A DNA stretch of 48,026 bases from Streptosporangium nondiastaticum. GTDB lineage: Bacteria; Actinomycetota; Actinomycetes; Streptomycetales; Streptomycetaceae. Each line of letters opens with the position of its first letter. Positions within the stretch are counted from its first letter, which is position 1. The position numbers and the translations under genes were made by a program. The notes beneath the pieces are model-generated. The model searched no databases. It saw only the letters and a list, made by a program, of their open reading frames with translations, and was not told the origin of the DNA. Positions 1 to 7,321 of this stretch are shown piece after piece. The stretch covers positions 1 to 48,026 of the forward strand of contig NZ_PXWG01000045.1 of the NCBI RefSeq assembly GCF_003011965.1, written 5' to 3'.

Positions 1-86
1 AGCGCCCGGGCGGCGGGCTGGGCCGCGCCCGCCCCGCGGCCGCGGCCCGCCGCCGGGTTGACGAAGAGCGTGATGTCGCTGGTCAC
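1..86 (-). CDS. Diacylglycerol kinase-like lipid kinase, N-terminal fragment (runs off the left edge)
   Basis: Only about 28 codons are inside the window. A GTG at 84-86 opens a frame reading VTSDITLFVNPAAGRGRGAG and remaining open to the edge. The beta strand followed by an N-P-x-A-G-x-G-R-G loop is the nucleotide-binding start of the diacylglycerol/sphingosine kinase family (DAGK_cat). It lies 18 nt after the tatC stop with an AGGG-type ribosome-binding site, so it is probably the third gene of a tatA-tatC operon. The call rests on the N-terminal motif and the position. Substrate and length cannot be judged. Confidence 0.6.
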   Translation of the reverse strand, partial: MTSDITLFVNPAAGRGRGAGAAQPAARA

Positions 87-104
87 CCGGCGGACCCTAT
101 CGGG

Positions 105-1040
105 TCAGGTCACGTCGTCGTAGCCGTTGCGGGCGGCGTGCTGACGGCCGTCCTCGGAGCGGTCCCGCAGGGCCGGCATCGGCTCGGAGTCGCCGAGGGA
201 CTGCGGGGTGAGGTCCAGCGGTGCGGCCTCGTCGTCCGACAGCATCCGGTCGGGGTTGCTCCGCGCCCGGCGCTTGTCGTTGAGCATCGAGAACCCGACC
301 GCACCGAAGTACAGGATGATGATCGGGACGGCCAGGATGCACATGCCGAACGGGTCGGTGCTGGGCGTGGCGACGGCGCCGAAGACGAAGGTGCCCATGA
401 CGACGCCGCGCCACCACTTGACCATGGTCTTGCCCGTGACCATGCCGGCGATGTTCATCATCACCAGGAGCAGGGGCAGCTCGAAGGCGAGGCCGAAGAC
501 CAGGATCATCCGGACGGTGAAGTCGAGGATGTCGTCGAGGTTGAGGGTGTTGGCCGCCGACTCGGGGGTGATCTTCAGCAGCACCCGCATGCTCATCGGC
601 ATGATCGAGTAGGCCAGCCAGGCGCCCGCGACGAAGAGCGGGGCCGCCGTCGCCACGAAGGCGATCGTGTACTTCTTCTCGTTCTTGTGCAGGCCGGGGG
701 CGAGGAACGCCCACAGCTGGTAGAGCCAGATCGGTGCGGAGACCGTCACGCCCGCCAGGAGGCAGATCTTGACGATCGTGGTGAACGGCGACGACAGGCT
801 GTTGAAGACCACGACCGCGCAGTTGCCGCCGTGGCTCTGGGCGAGGTCGCGCCCCTCGCACTTGGGGACGGGGCTCGAGAGGAAGTCCGTGAGCTGCTTC
901 TGGTAGAAGGCCGCGACGATCGCGACCACGACGATCGCGAGGACCGCCTTGGCCAGCCGGTTGCGCAGCTCACGGAGGTGCTCCGCGAGCGGCATCCGCC
1001 CCTCGGGGTCCTTCTCCTTCTTGCGGGCAGACTTGGGCAA
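105..1040 (-). CDS. tatC: Sec-independent (twin-arginine) protein translocase subunit TatC
   Basis: TatC is the polytopic receptor of the twin-arginine translocase; it recognises RR signal peptides of folded exported proteins. The 311-residue protein has the conserved cytosolic N-terminal H-L-R-E-L-R-N-R-L motif (about residues 21-29), six hydrophobic segments, and the conserved A-T-P-S-x-D-P-x-x-M motif before the last membrane segments. The C-terminal 60 residues form a charged, poorly conserved tail. The chosen start is TTG, preceded by AGGGACG; an ATG 15 codons further in would still keep the whole TatC core. It follows tatA on the same strand after a gap of about 110 nt and is followed at once by a DAG-kinase-like gene. 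A likely Tat client lies in the window at 38446-39426. Confidence 0.95.
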   Translation of the reverse strand: MPKSARKKEKDPEGRMPLAEHLRELRNRLAKAVLAIVVVAIVAAFYQKQLTDFLSSPVPKCEGRDLAQSHGGNCAVVVFNSLSSPFTTIVKICLLAGVTVSAPIWLYQLWAFLAPGLHKNEKKYTIAFVATAAPLFVAGAWLAYSIMPMSMRVLLKITPESAANTLNLDDILDFTVRMILVFGLAFELPLLLVMMNIAGMVTGKTMVKWWRGVVMGTFVFGAVATPSTDPFGMCILAVPIIILYFGAVGFSMLNDKRRARSNPDRMLSDDEAAPLDLTPQSLGDSEPMPALRDRSEDGRQHAARNGYDDVT

Positions 1041-1150
1041 CCCACGTCCCTATCTCGTGCGGCAGACGGACGCCACGGGGGCGGCCGCCTCGATCGTCCC
1101 TGGAAAAACCTGGAAAAGCTGGAAACCTGAAAGACCCGGCTGAGCGGTGC

Positions 1151-1432
1151 TCAGTGCTGGGTCGTGCGGTCGCTCGGCTCGGTGACCGGCCGGGCGCCGG
1201 CGACATCGCCGGGAGCCGCCTTGATCGTGCGGGGGGCCTGGCCGGCGGGCGGGTCGGCCGGAGCGGAGGCGTTGTCCTGGCCCTCCGACTTCATGGCCTT
1301 GGCCTCGCTCTTGAGGATGCGGGCGGACTTGCCGAGGGAACGCGCCATGTCCGGGAGCTTCTTCGCACCGAACAGCAGGACGATGACGACGAGAATGAGG
1401 ATGATCTCGGGGGCGCCGAGCCTACCGAACAT
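1151..1432 (-). CDS. tatA: Sec-independent protein translocase subunit TatA
   Basis: Small single-span protein that oligomerises to form the Tat conduit. The 93 residues show the family order exactly: a short N-terminus (MFGRLGAPE), one hydrophobic helix at about 9-22, the F-G-A-K-K-L-P hinge, then an amphipathic basic helix and an acidic/proline-rich, disordered tail. The ATG is preceded by AGAAGG. The gene starts an operon-like run tatA-tatC-DAG kinase. No tatB-like gene is next to it; actinomycetes usually carry tatB elsewhere. Confidence 0.95.
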   Translation of the reverse strand: MFGRLGAPEIILILVVIVLLFGAKKLPDMARSLGKSARILKSEAKAMKSEGQDNASAPADPPAGQAPRTIKAAPGDVAGARPVTEPSDRTTQH

Positions 1433-1516
1433 TTGCGTTTACCTTCTCACCGAGGCGGCATGGGGTGGGGTACTGCCCGACTGATCGGACATTTGTCCAT
1501 CAGACGTACGGCAGCG

Positions 1517-1547
1517 ATCGTAACGCGCAGGGGTAAACGCTGGGCAA
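1517..1547 (-). promoter_or_regulatory. Possible tatA promoter
   Basis: On the minus strand a TTGCCC (-35-like, 1542-1547) stands 19 bp before TACGAT (-10-like, 1517-1522), about 85 nt upstream of the tatA ATG. Between it and the gene lies a small palindrome, GGACATTTGTCC (1487-1498). Spacing is slightly long, so the call is tentative. Confidence 0.3.
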
Positions 1548-1661
1548 TCCCCTTGCGTACTCCCGGTTGCGGCCCCCCGCCTCGTAGCCAGGGCCGCCGA
1601 AACAGCGTACCGCCCGGTCAGCGGCCCCAGCAGAGAGCGGGAGCGACGTTGTCAGAACCGC

Positions 1662-1877
1662 TCATTCCTGGCGCAAAGTCTGCACCGCCCGGGCGCTCGC
1701 GGCGGCGAGCGGGGCCGCGGCGCGCTCCAGGTCCTCCGCCGCCCGGCTGATCCGCACCGAGCTCTCCGACACCTGGCGGGCCAGCCGCCGCACCTCGGCC
1801 AGCACCCGGGCGGCCAGCACCCCGAGCACGGCGATGCCCAGGAAGGCGAGGGCGACGGCAAGCATGGGCCAGAACAT
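1662..1877 (-). CDS. Small single-span membrane protein of unknown function
   Basis: 71 residues: an N-terminal hydrophobic segment (about residues 3-25) followed by an amphipathic, Ala/Arg/Glu-rich helical tail with heptad-like spacing, resembling short DUF948-type proteins. I do not recognise a specific function. A TAGGTT -10-like hexamer at 1884-1889 ends 6 nt before the ATG, so the mRNA may be leaderless; an AGG 8 nt upstream could instead serve as a weak ribosome-binding site. It sits between the zinc-ribbon protein and tatA on the same strand. Codon use matches the neighbours. Confidence 0.6.
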   Translation of the reverse strand: MFWPMLAVALAFLGIAVLGVLAARVLAEVRRLARQVSESSVRISRAAEDLERAAAPLAAASARAVQTLRQE

Positions 1878-1955
1878 GGGACGAACCTATCGGGATGTCG
1901 GAACGACGCGAAGCATCGGAATGACTCAAAACAGCTGTTTGTCCGGGCGGCGCGC

Positions 1956-2168
1956 TCAGACCGTGGAGTGCAGCCGCAGCGTCCGCACGCCGCCGCCGGT
2001 CAGCAGCTCCACGATCCGCTCCCCCGCCGGCTTGCGGACCGCCGTACCGCAGTCCGGGCACGTGAAGGAGTAGAAGGTGGTGCGCCGGCTGCCGCCGATC
2101 GCCAGCCGCAGCGCGCTCGCCGCCAGCTCGAAGCTGCCGCGGCAGTCCGGGCAGGCCGCCTTGAACAT
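1956..2168 (-). CDS. Small zinc-ribbon protein downstream of pafC
   Basis: 70 residues with two C-P-D-C knuckles: CPDC near residues 7-10 and CPDC near residues 37-40, the classic spacing of a four-cysteine zinc ribbon, plus a conserved Phe-Tyr-Ser-Phe strand before the second knuckle. Role unknown; in this position it is probably a conserved companion of the pafBC genes. The start is uncertain: ATG at 2168 begins the conserved part, but an ATG at 2195 and a GTG further up, inside the end of pafC, are also possible and would couple its translation to pafC. Confidence 0.6.
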   Translation of the reverse strand: MFKAACPDCRGSFELAASALRLAIGGSRRTTFYSFTCPDCGTAVRKPAGERIVELLTGGGVRTLRLHSTV

Positions 2169-2206
2169 CGCGGCGCCCGGCACCCTCCCGTCCATCCCCT
2201 CCACCC

Positions 2207-3169
2207 TCACTCCCCGTACGCCGCAAGGGCCTCGCGGGCCGCGTCCCGGGCGCTGTCCGCCAGCGCGGCGGGCGAGACGATCCGCCCGTCGCCGCCGAGC
2301 CGCAGCGCGAGCCGGCGCAGCGAGGCCGGGTCCGGGGTGCGCAGCGTGATCCGCAGGCCCCCGTCGGGCAGCTCCTCGGCGCTGTCGTGGGGGTAGTACT
2401 CGGCGACCCAGCGGCCGCCGGGGCCGACCTCGATCACGACCTCCGGGTCCTCGGCGGCGGGCTGCACCAGCCCCTCGGAGAGGTCCCGCAGCTCGACCGG
2501 CGGCGGGTCGGAGGGCTCGTCCAGCAGCCTGATTTCGGCCACCCGGTCCAGGCGGAAGGTGCGCCGGGCCTCCGAGAGCCGGCACCACGCCTCCATGTAC
2601 GTGTGCCCGACGACGAACAGCCGGATCGGGTCGACCTCGCGCTCGGTGAGCTCGTCGCGCGCGGGCGAGTAGTACGTGATCCAGACGCGGCGGCGCTCGG
2701 CGATCGCCCGGTCGACGTCCGCGAAGACGCCGCCCTCGGACTCGAAGGTCACCGACAGCCGGGAGCTGGCCCCGGCGGCCTCGCCCGCGGCGGCCTCGAT
2801 CTTCGCGGTGGCCCGCACCAGCGCCTGCCGGCCGCTCTCGCGCAGGCCCGGCAGCGTGGCCACGGCGCGCGCGGCCACCAGCAGGGCCGTGGCCTCGTCG
2901 GCGGCGAGCCGCAGCGGCTCACCGGTGCTGCTGCCCGAGGCGTCCGGGTTGTGCCACCAGATGCGGTCGCCGTCGGTGTCGATGTCGAGCAGGTCACCGC
3001 CGCGGAAGCTGGTGCCGCACATGGGCAGCACGTCGAGGTCGCCGATGAGCTCGTCCTCGGTGATCCCGAAGGCCCGTGCCACGTCCGTGACCCGGGCGCC
3101 GGGGCGCTCCCGCAGATAGGTGACGAGCGACAGCATGCGCCGCGTCTGGTCAATGGCGTTTCCGGCCAT
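2207..3169 (-). CDS. pafC: WYL-domain transcriptional regulator PafC
   Basis: 320 residues: N-terminal winged HTH (about residues 8-60, S-L-V-T-Y-L-R-E-R...D-V-A-R-A-F-G-I-T), a central WYL beta-barrel around residues 150-220 (V-W-I-T-Y-Y-S-P, then R-T-F-R-L-D-R-V) and a C-terminal WCX domain. In mycobacteria PafB and PafC form a heterodimeric activator of LexA-independent DNA-damage genes; the name comes from linkage to pafA and does not imply a role in pupylation. The gene follows pafB by 76 nt on the same strand. The ribosome-binding site before this ATG is weak, so expression may depend on pafB translation. Confidence 0.88.
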   Translation of the reverse strand: MAGNAIDQTRRMLSLVTYLRERPGARVTDVARAFGITEDELIGDLDVLPMCGTSFRGGDLLDIDTDGDRIWWHNPDASGSSTGEPLRLAADEATALLVAARAVATLPGLRESGRQALVRATAKIEAAAGEAAGASSRLSVTFESEGGVFADVDRAIAERRRVWITYYSPARDELTEREVDPIRLFVVGHTYMEAWCRLSEARRTFRLDRVAEIRLLDEPSDPPPVELRDLSEGLVQPAAEDPEVVIEVGPGGRWVAEYYPHDSAEELPDGGLRITLRTPDPASLRRLALRLGGDGRIVSPAALADSARDAAREALAAYGE

Positions 3170-3245
3170 CAGAAGTCGGTCCGTTCCTCTCAGCCCTCGC
3201 CGGGCCCTCGGGCCCGTCGTCCGCCTGTCCCCGTATCAGCCTGTC

Positions 3246-4259
3246 TCAGCCCTTGGCCACGGCACGCAGCCGGTCCAGGACCGCGTCCCGCAGCTCGGCC
3301 GGCTCCAGCACGACCACGTCCGGGCCGAACTCCACCAGCCACGCGTCCAGCCCGTGCCCGTAGGGGATCTCCAGCTCGTCCCAGCCGTCGCCCAGCTCGC
3401 GTGTGCTCGTGGCCCGGGCGCGCAGCGGATAGCCGTGGTCGGCCCGCACCTTGATCCGGGCCGTGCCCGTCGCCGTCTCGCCCGCCCAGCGCTCGACGGT
3501 CTCGCGGACCGTCACGTGGTCGGGCACCGGCGCCGTGAAGGGGATGCCCCGCGAGCGGACCTTGCCGGTGATCCGGGACAGCCGGAAGACCCGCTCCGCC
3601 TTGCGGTCGCGGTCCCAGCCCGCCAGGTACCAGTGGCCGCGCCAGCACTCCAGGGTCCACGGCTCGACGTGCCGCTGCTCGGGGCGGGCCGAGTTCGCCT
3701 TGCGGTAGTCGAAGACCACCGGGCGCCGGTCGCGCGCGGCGAGCATCAGCGGCTCGAAGGCCGCCTCGTGCACCGGGATCCGCGTCTCCAGCGCGCTGTG
3801 GCTGCCGTAGACCTCTTCCGCGAGCGGCATGCCGGCGGCCCGCAGCTTCTGCAGCGCCCCGCTGGCCGCGGCGGCCAGGCGGGCCTGCTGCCAGACGCTG
3901 GCCGCAAGGCCCAGGGCGGCGGCCTCCTCCACGTCCAGCGTGATGGGGGGCAGGCGGTTGCTGTCGCGGCGGGCCAGGTAGCCGGTCTCGCCGTCGACGC
4001 TCTCCACCGTCTCGATGATCAGGCCGAGCTCGCGCAGATCGTCCTTGTCGCGCTCGAACATGCGGTTGAAGGCGTCATCGCTGCCCGTGGCGTTGTCCGC
4101 GGCGCCGGACTCGGCGCCCGAAGCCGCCCCGTTCCCCGGCCCGAAGGCCTCCAGGTAGGCCTCGATGGACCCGCGAAGCTCCCGCTTGCTCAGCGGGCGG
4201 CGGGTCCCCAGCAGGCACAGCGCCAGGTTCATCAGCCGCTCGGCCTTGGCAATCGCCAT
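3246..4259 (-). CDS. pafB: WYL-domain transcriptional regulator PafB
   Basis: 337 residues. The N-terminus (MAIAKAERLMNLALCLL) is the typical PafB HTH start; an insert rich in Gly/Ala/Ser/Asp (about 42-62) interrupts the HTH region. The WYL domain contains the literal W-Y-L triad in G-H-W-Y-L-A-G-W and the following F-R-L-S-R-I strand. The frame is open upstream, but the conserved start is this ATG, preceded by GAGAGG. Partner of PafC, the next gene. A very strong hairpin terminator (4323-4360) separates it from the FKBP gene upstream, so pafBC should have their own promoter in the roughly 60-100 nt before pafB. Confidence 0.88.
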   Translation of the reverse strand: MAIAKAERLMNLALCLLGTRRPLSKRELRGSIEAYLEAFGPGNGAASGAESGAADNATGSDDAFNRMFERDKDDLRELGLIIETVESVDGETGYLARRDSNRLPPITLDVEEAAALGLAASVWQQARLAAAASGALQKLRAAGMPLAEEVYGSHSALETRIPVHEAAFEPLMLAARDRRPVVFDYRKANSARPEQRHVEPWTLECWRGHWYLAGWDRDRKAERVFRLSRITGKVRSRGIPFTAPVPDHVTVRETVERWAGETATGTARIKVRADHGYPLRARATSTRELGDGWDELEIPYGHGLDAWLVEFGPDVVVLEPAELRDAVLDRLRAVAKG

Positions 4260-4322
4260 CGACGCCCTCTCTACTTGTGCTCTCAACCGCTGACCGTACC
4301 GCCCCGGTCTTCCTGCGCAAAA

Positions 4323-4360
4323 GCCGAGGGTCCATGCCCCTCGGGGCATGGACCCTCGGC
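4323..4360 (-). terminator. Terminator hairpin after the FKBP gene
   Basis: Perfect 18-bp inverted repeat, arms 4323-4340 (GCCGAGGGTCCATGCCCC) and 4343-4360, only 2 nt between them (real loop larger), 16 nt beyond the fkbP stop. No U-tract, as usual in Streptomyces. Confidence 0.85.
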
Positions 4361-4376
4361 CCGTCAGCGGATGACG

Positions 4377-4751
4377 TCAGACCGCGATCAGGTCACAGAC
4401 GAAGATCAGCGTCTCGCCCGGGGCGATCACGCCGCCACCGGCGCCACGCTCGCCGTAGGCGAGGTGGGCGGGGATGACCAGCTTGCGGCGGCCACCGACC
4501 TTCATGCCCTGGATGCCCTTGTCCCAGCCCTCGATGACCTGGCCGGCGCCCAGCTTGAACTCCAGCGGGTTGCCACGGTTCCAGCTCGCGTCGAACTCCT
4601 CGCCGGTGGAGAACGCCACGCCCACGTAGTGGACCTTGACGAAGTCGCCGGCCTTGGCGACCGCGCCGTCGCCCTCCCAGACCTCGGTGATCTCCAGCTC
4701 GGTGGGCGCCGGGCCCTCGGGGAAGTCGATCTCCGGCTTGTCGATGCTCAC
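4377..4751 (-). CDS. fkbP: FKBP-type peptidyl-prolyl cis-trans isomerase (cytosolic, single domain)
   Basis: 124 residues, the normal size of the Streptomyces FK506-binding protein. It carries the FKBP pocket motifs: V-K-V-H-Y-V-G, F-D-A-S-W, G-A-G-Q-V-I-E-G-W-D-K-G, L-V-I-P-A-H-L-A-Y-G and the last strand L-I-F-V-C-D-L. No signal peptide, so it is cytosolic and catalyses prolyl isomerisation. The GTG at 4751 is chosen because AGGAGC lies 8 nt upstream and it gives the family N-terminus VSIDKPEIDFP; an in-frame ATG 11 codons earlier lacks support. It follows the larger FKBP lipoprotein gene (78 nt gap). Confidence 0.92.
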   Translation of the reverse strand: MSIDKPEIDFPEGPAPTELEITEVWEGDGAVAKAGDFVKVHYVGVAFSTGEEFDASWNRGNPLEFKLGAGQVIEGWDKGIQGMKVGGRRKLVIPAHLAYGERGAGGGVIAPGETLIFVCDLIAV

Positions 4752-4829
4752 GAAAGTGCTCCTACGAACGAATCTTGTAGACAACCGTGCAAGTCTGGCA
4801 GATCCCGGTCAAGGTTCGGACCTTACGGG

Positions 4830-5813
4830 TCAGACCTTGCCCACGATGTCCACGACGAAGACCAGGGTGTTCTTGTCCAGGCCGCTGCCGGCCTGGCCCT
4901 CGTAGCCCAGCTTCGGCGGGATCACCAGCTCCACACGGTCGCCGACGTGCTTGCCGACCAGGCCCTTGTCCCAGCCCTGGACGACCGAACCGGTGCCGAT
5001 CTGGAAGCTCGTCGCGCCCGAGTGGTCCCAGGAGGAGTCGAACTTCTTGCCGTCCTCCCACTTCACACCCGTGTACTGGGCGATCAGCCCCTCGCCGGCC
5101 TTGATCTCCGGGCCGCTGCCCTTGATCAGCACCTGCTCCTTGAGGTCCGACGGCGCCTTGGCGTCCTTCGGAATGGTGATCTCCGCGGCCTTCTGCGGCA
5201 CCACCTTCACCTCGGGCATGCCCTCGTCCGGCTTCGCCTGATCGCCCTTGACCTCGCTCTTCGGGTCGACCTTCTGGCCGCCGACCACGTCCACGACCCA
5301 GACCAGGCCGTCCTCCGGAGCCAGGCCGAGCTGCGGGTTGACCTGCTCGCCGATGGTCTCCTTCACCGTGCCCACGACCTCGACCCGGCTGCCGGCCCGC
5401 TGGCCGATCACGGCGTCCGCCACCTTCGCCGGCACCTGCTGCCCCGGCTGGCCCGCCGCGAAGACGTCCTGGCGGCGCACGTCCTTGTTGCCCGGAACCT
5501 GCCCCTGGCTCGACCAGGAGCCGCCCAGCGGCTTGTCGTCCTTCATGCTCTGCACGGCGAAGTCGAGGCGCACGAACGTGCCCTTCTCGACCTTGTCGCC
5601 CTTGCCCTCGGAGAGCGTCTTGACGGTGAGCTCGTCGCCCGCCTTCGACCCCTTCTCCACGGAGATCTCGGGCTTCTGACCGAAGTCGCCCTTCACCGAG
5701 ACCTTCGCCTCGGACGAGCCCTTGTCGTCACCACCGCACGCGGCGGCGGAGAACAGCAGGGCAGGCACGGCCAGCGCCGCGGCCAGGCGACGCGTGTTCT
5801 TCGTGAGGTTCAT
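4830..5813 (-). CDS. FKBP-type prolyl isomerase lipoprotein with two FKBP-like domains
   Basis: 327 residues. A lipoprotein signal peptide ends at F-S-A-A-A-C with the lipidated Cys at about residue 26, followed by a Gly/Asp/Lys-rich linker. Residues about 45-180 form a divergent FKBP-like domain (V-E-K-G-T-F-V-R-L-D-F-A-V-Q, later G-S-R-V-E-V-V-G-T-V); residues about 225-327 are a canonical FKBP (Y-T-G-V-K-W, F-D-S-S-W, V-V-Q-G-W-D-K-G-L-V, L-V-I-P-P-K-L-G-Y). It is therefore an extracytoplasmic, membrane-anchored foldase for exported proteins. The start ATG at 5813 is set by the signal peptide. A terminator (5901-5930) separates it from pafA. Confidence 0.88.
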   Translation of the reverse strand: MNLTKNTRRLAAALAVPALLFSAAACGGDDKGSSEAKVSVKGDFGQKPEISVEKGSKAGDELTVKTLSEGKGDKVEKGTFVRLDFAVQSMKDDKPLGGSWSSQGQVPGNKDVRRQDVFAAGQPGQQVPAKVADAVIGQRAGSRVEVVGTVKETIGEQVNPQLGLAPEDGLVWVVDVVGGQKVDPKSEVKGDQAKPDEGMPEVKVVPQKAAEITIPKDAKAPSDLKEQVLIKGSGPEIKAGEGLIAQYTGVKWEDGKKFDSSWDHSGATSFQIGTGSVVQGWDKGLVGKHVGDRVELVIPPKLGYEGQAGSGLDKNTLVFVVDIVGKV

Positions 5814-5900
5814 CAGTCCAACTCGGGCTAGGGGGGTGACTGAGCAAGTGCCCGCCACTCTACGGGCTCAACCTGTGCGATCAACCCCGCTCGACACGGC

Positions 5901-5930
5901 GGTGCACCGGGCCCGGCCGCCCGGTGCACC
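5901..5930 (-). terminator. Terminator hairpin after pafA
   Basis: Perfect 11-bp inverted repeat GGTGCACCGGG (5901-5911) / CCCGGTGCACC (5920-5930), 8-nt GC-rich loop, 20 nt past the pafA stop. Confidence 0.75.
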
Positions 5931-5950
5931 ACGCTGCCCGCGCCGCCCGG

Positions 5951-7312
5951 TCACATCCCGGCGATCAGCTTCTCCACCCGGTCGTCCACCGACCGGAACG
6001 GGTCCTTGCACAGCACCGTCCGCTGCGCCTGGTCATTGAGCTTCAGGTGCACCCAGTCGACCGTGAAGTCCCGCCGCTGCTCCTGCGCGCGGCGGATGAA
6101 GTCGCCCCGCAGCCGGGCCCGCGTCGTCTGCGGCGGCACCGACTTGCCCTCGAAGATCTTGAGGTCGTTGCACACCCGGGCCGCCTGACCGCGCTTCTCC
6201 AGCAGGTAGTACAACCCGCGGCGGCGGTGGATGTCGTGGTACGCGAGGTCTATCTGCGCCACCCTCGGGTGCGACATCGTGATGTTGTTCTTCGCGCGGT
6301 AGCGCTCGATGAGCTGGTACTTCATCACCCAGTCGATCTCCGTGGAGATGCGGTCCAGGTCCTCGTCCCGGACGGCCTCCAGGGTGCGGCCCCACAGCTC
6401 CAGGACCCGCTCCACCGTGCCCGTGCGGATGCCTCGGCGCTCGCAGAAGTCCACGGCCTTCTCGTAGTACTCCTGCTGGACCTCCAGGGCCGAGGCCTCG
6501 CGCCCGCTCGCGAGCCGGACCTTCCGCCGGCCCGTGATGTCGTGACTGACCTCGCGGATGGCCCGGATCGGATTCTCCAGCGTCAGGTCCCGCATGACCG
6601 TGCCGGCCTCGATCATGCGCAGCACCAGGTCGGTCGCGCCGACCTTCAGCAGCATCGTCGTCTCCGACATGTTGGAGTCCCCGACGATCACGTGCAGCCG
6701 GCGGTAGCGCTCGGCGTCGGCGTGCGGCTCGTCCCGCGTGTTGATGATCGGGCGGGAGCGGGTCGTCGCCGAGCTGACGCCCTCCCAGATGTGCTCCGCG
6801 CGCTGGCTGACGCAGTAGACCGCGCCCCGCGGCGTCTGCAGGACCTTCCCGGCCCCGCACAGCAGCTGCCGCGTCACCAGGAACGGGATGAGGATGTCCG
6901 CAAGACGCGAGAACTCCCCGTGCCGCGCGACGAGATAGTTCTCGTGGCAGCCGTAGGAGTTCCCGGCGGAGTCGGTGTTGTTCTTGAAGAGGTAGACGTC
7001 GCCCGCGATCCCCTCCTCGTGCAGGCGCCGTTCGGCATCGACCAGCAGACCCTCGAGAATGCGCTCGCCCGCCTTGTCGTGGGTGACCAGCTCGATCACA
7101 CTGTCGCACTCCGGCGTTGCGTATTCCGGGTGCGAGCCCACATCCAGGTAGAGACGCGCTCCGTTGCGCAGGAAGACATTGCTGCTGCGGCCCCAGGAAA
7201 CGACACGGCGGAAGAGGTAGCGCGCCACTTCGTCAGGCGACAGCCGGCGCTGTCCCCTGAAGGTGCACGTGACGCCGTACTCGTTCTCCAGCCCGAAAAT
7301 GCGGCGGTCCAT
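5951..7312 (-). CDS. pafA: Pup-protein ligase PafA
   Basis: PafA attaches the C-terminal glutamate of Pup to substrate lysines using ATP, via a gamma-glutamyl phosphate. 453 residues of the glutamine-synthetase-like PafA/Dop family. The N-terminus MDRRIFGLENEYGVT carries the ATP/Mg glutamates (E9, E11); Asp57 in L-Y-L-D-V-G-S-H-P-E-Y matches the catalytic aspartate of characterised PafA. Other signatures are N-N-T-D-S-A-G-N-S-Y-G-C-H-E-N-Y and I-I-N-T-R-D-E-P-H-A-D. It lacks the roughly 40-residue Dop loop, which separates it from Dop at 12110-13621. The MFS gene ends 9 nt upstream, so the two are probably co-transcribed; a terminator follows. Confidence 0.97.
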   Translation of the reverse strand: MDRRIFGLENEYGVTCTFRGQRRLSPDEVARYLFRRVVSWGRSSNVFLRNGARLYLDVGSHPEYATPECDSVIELVTHDKAGERILEGLLVDAERRLHEEGIAGDVYLFKNNTDSAGNSYGCHENYLVARHGEFSRLADILIPFLVTRQLLCGAGKVLQTPRGAVYCVSQRAEHIWEGVSSATTRSRPIINTRDEPHADAERYRRLHVIVGDSNMSETTMLLKVGATDLVLRMIEAGTVMRDLTLENPIRAIREVSHDITGRRKVRLASGREASALEVQQEYYEKAVDFCERRGIRTGTVERVLELWGRTLEAVRDEDLDRISTEIDWVMKYQLIERYRAKNNITMSHPRVAQIDLAYHDIHRRRGLYYLLEKRGQAARVCNDLKIFEGKSVPPQTTRARLRGDFIRRAQEQRRDFTVDWVHLKLNDQAQRTVLCKDPFRSVDDRVEKLIAGM

Positions 7313-7321
7313 GCCTGAACA

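Noticed and set aside
3120..5831. A 903-codon plus-strand frame opposite pafB and the FKBP genes
   Set aside because: Leu/Arg/His/Asp-rich antisense product without motifs; the minus-strand genes are clear.
7313..7321. A promoter between the MFS gene and pafA
   Set aside because: Only 9 nt are present; any pafA promoter would have to lie inside the MFS gene.
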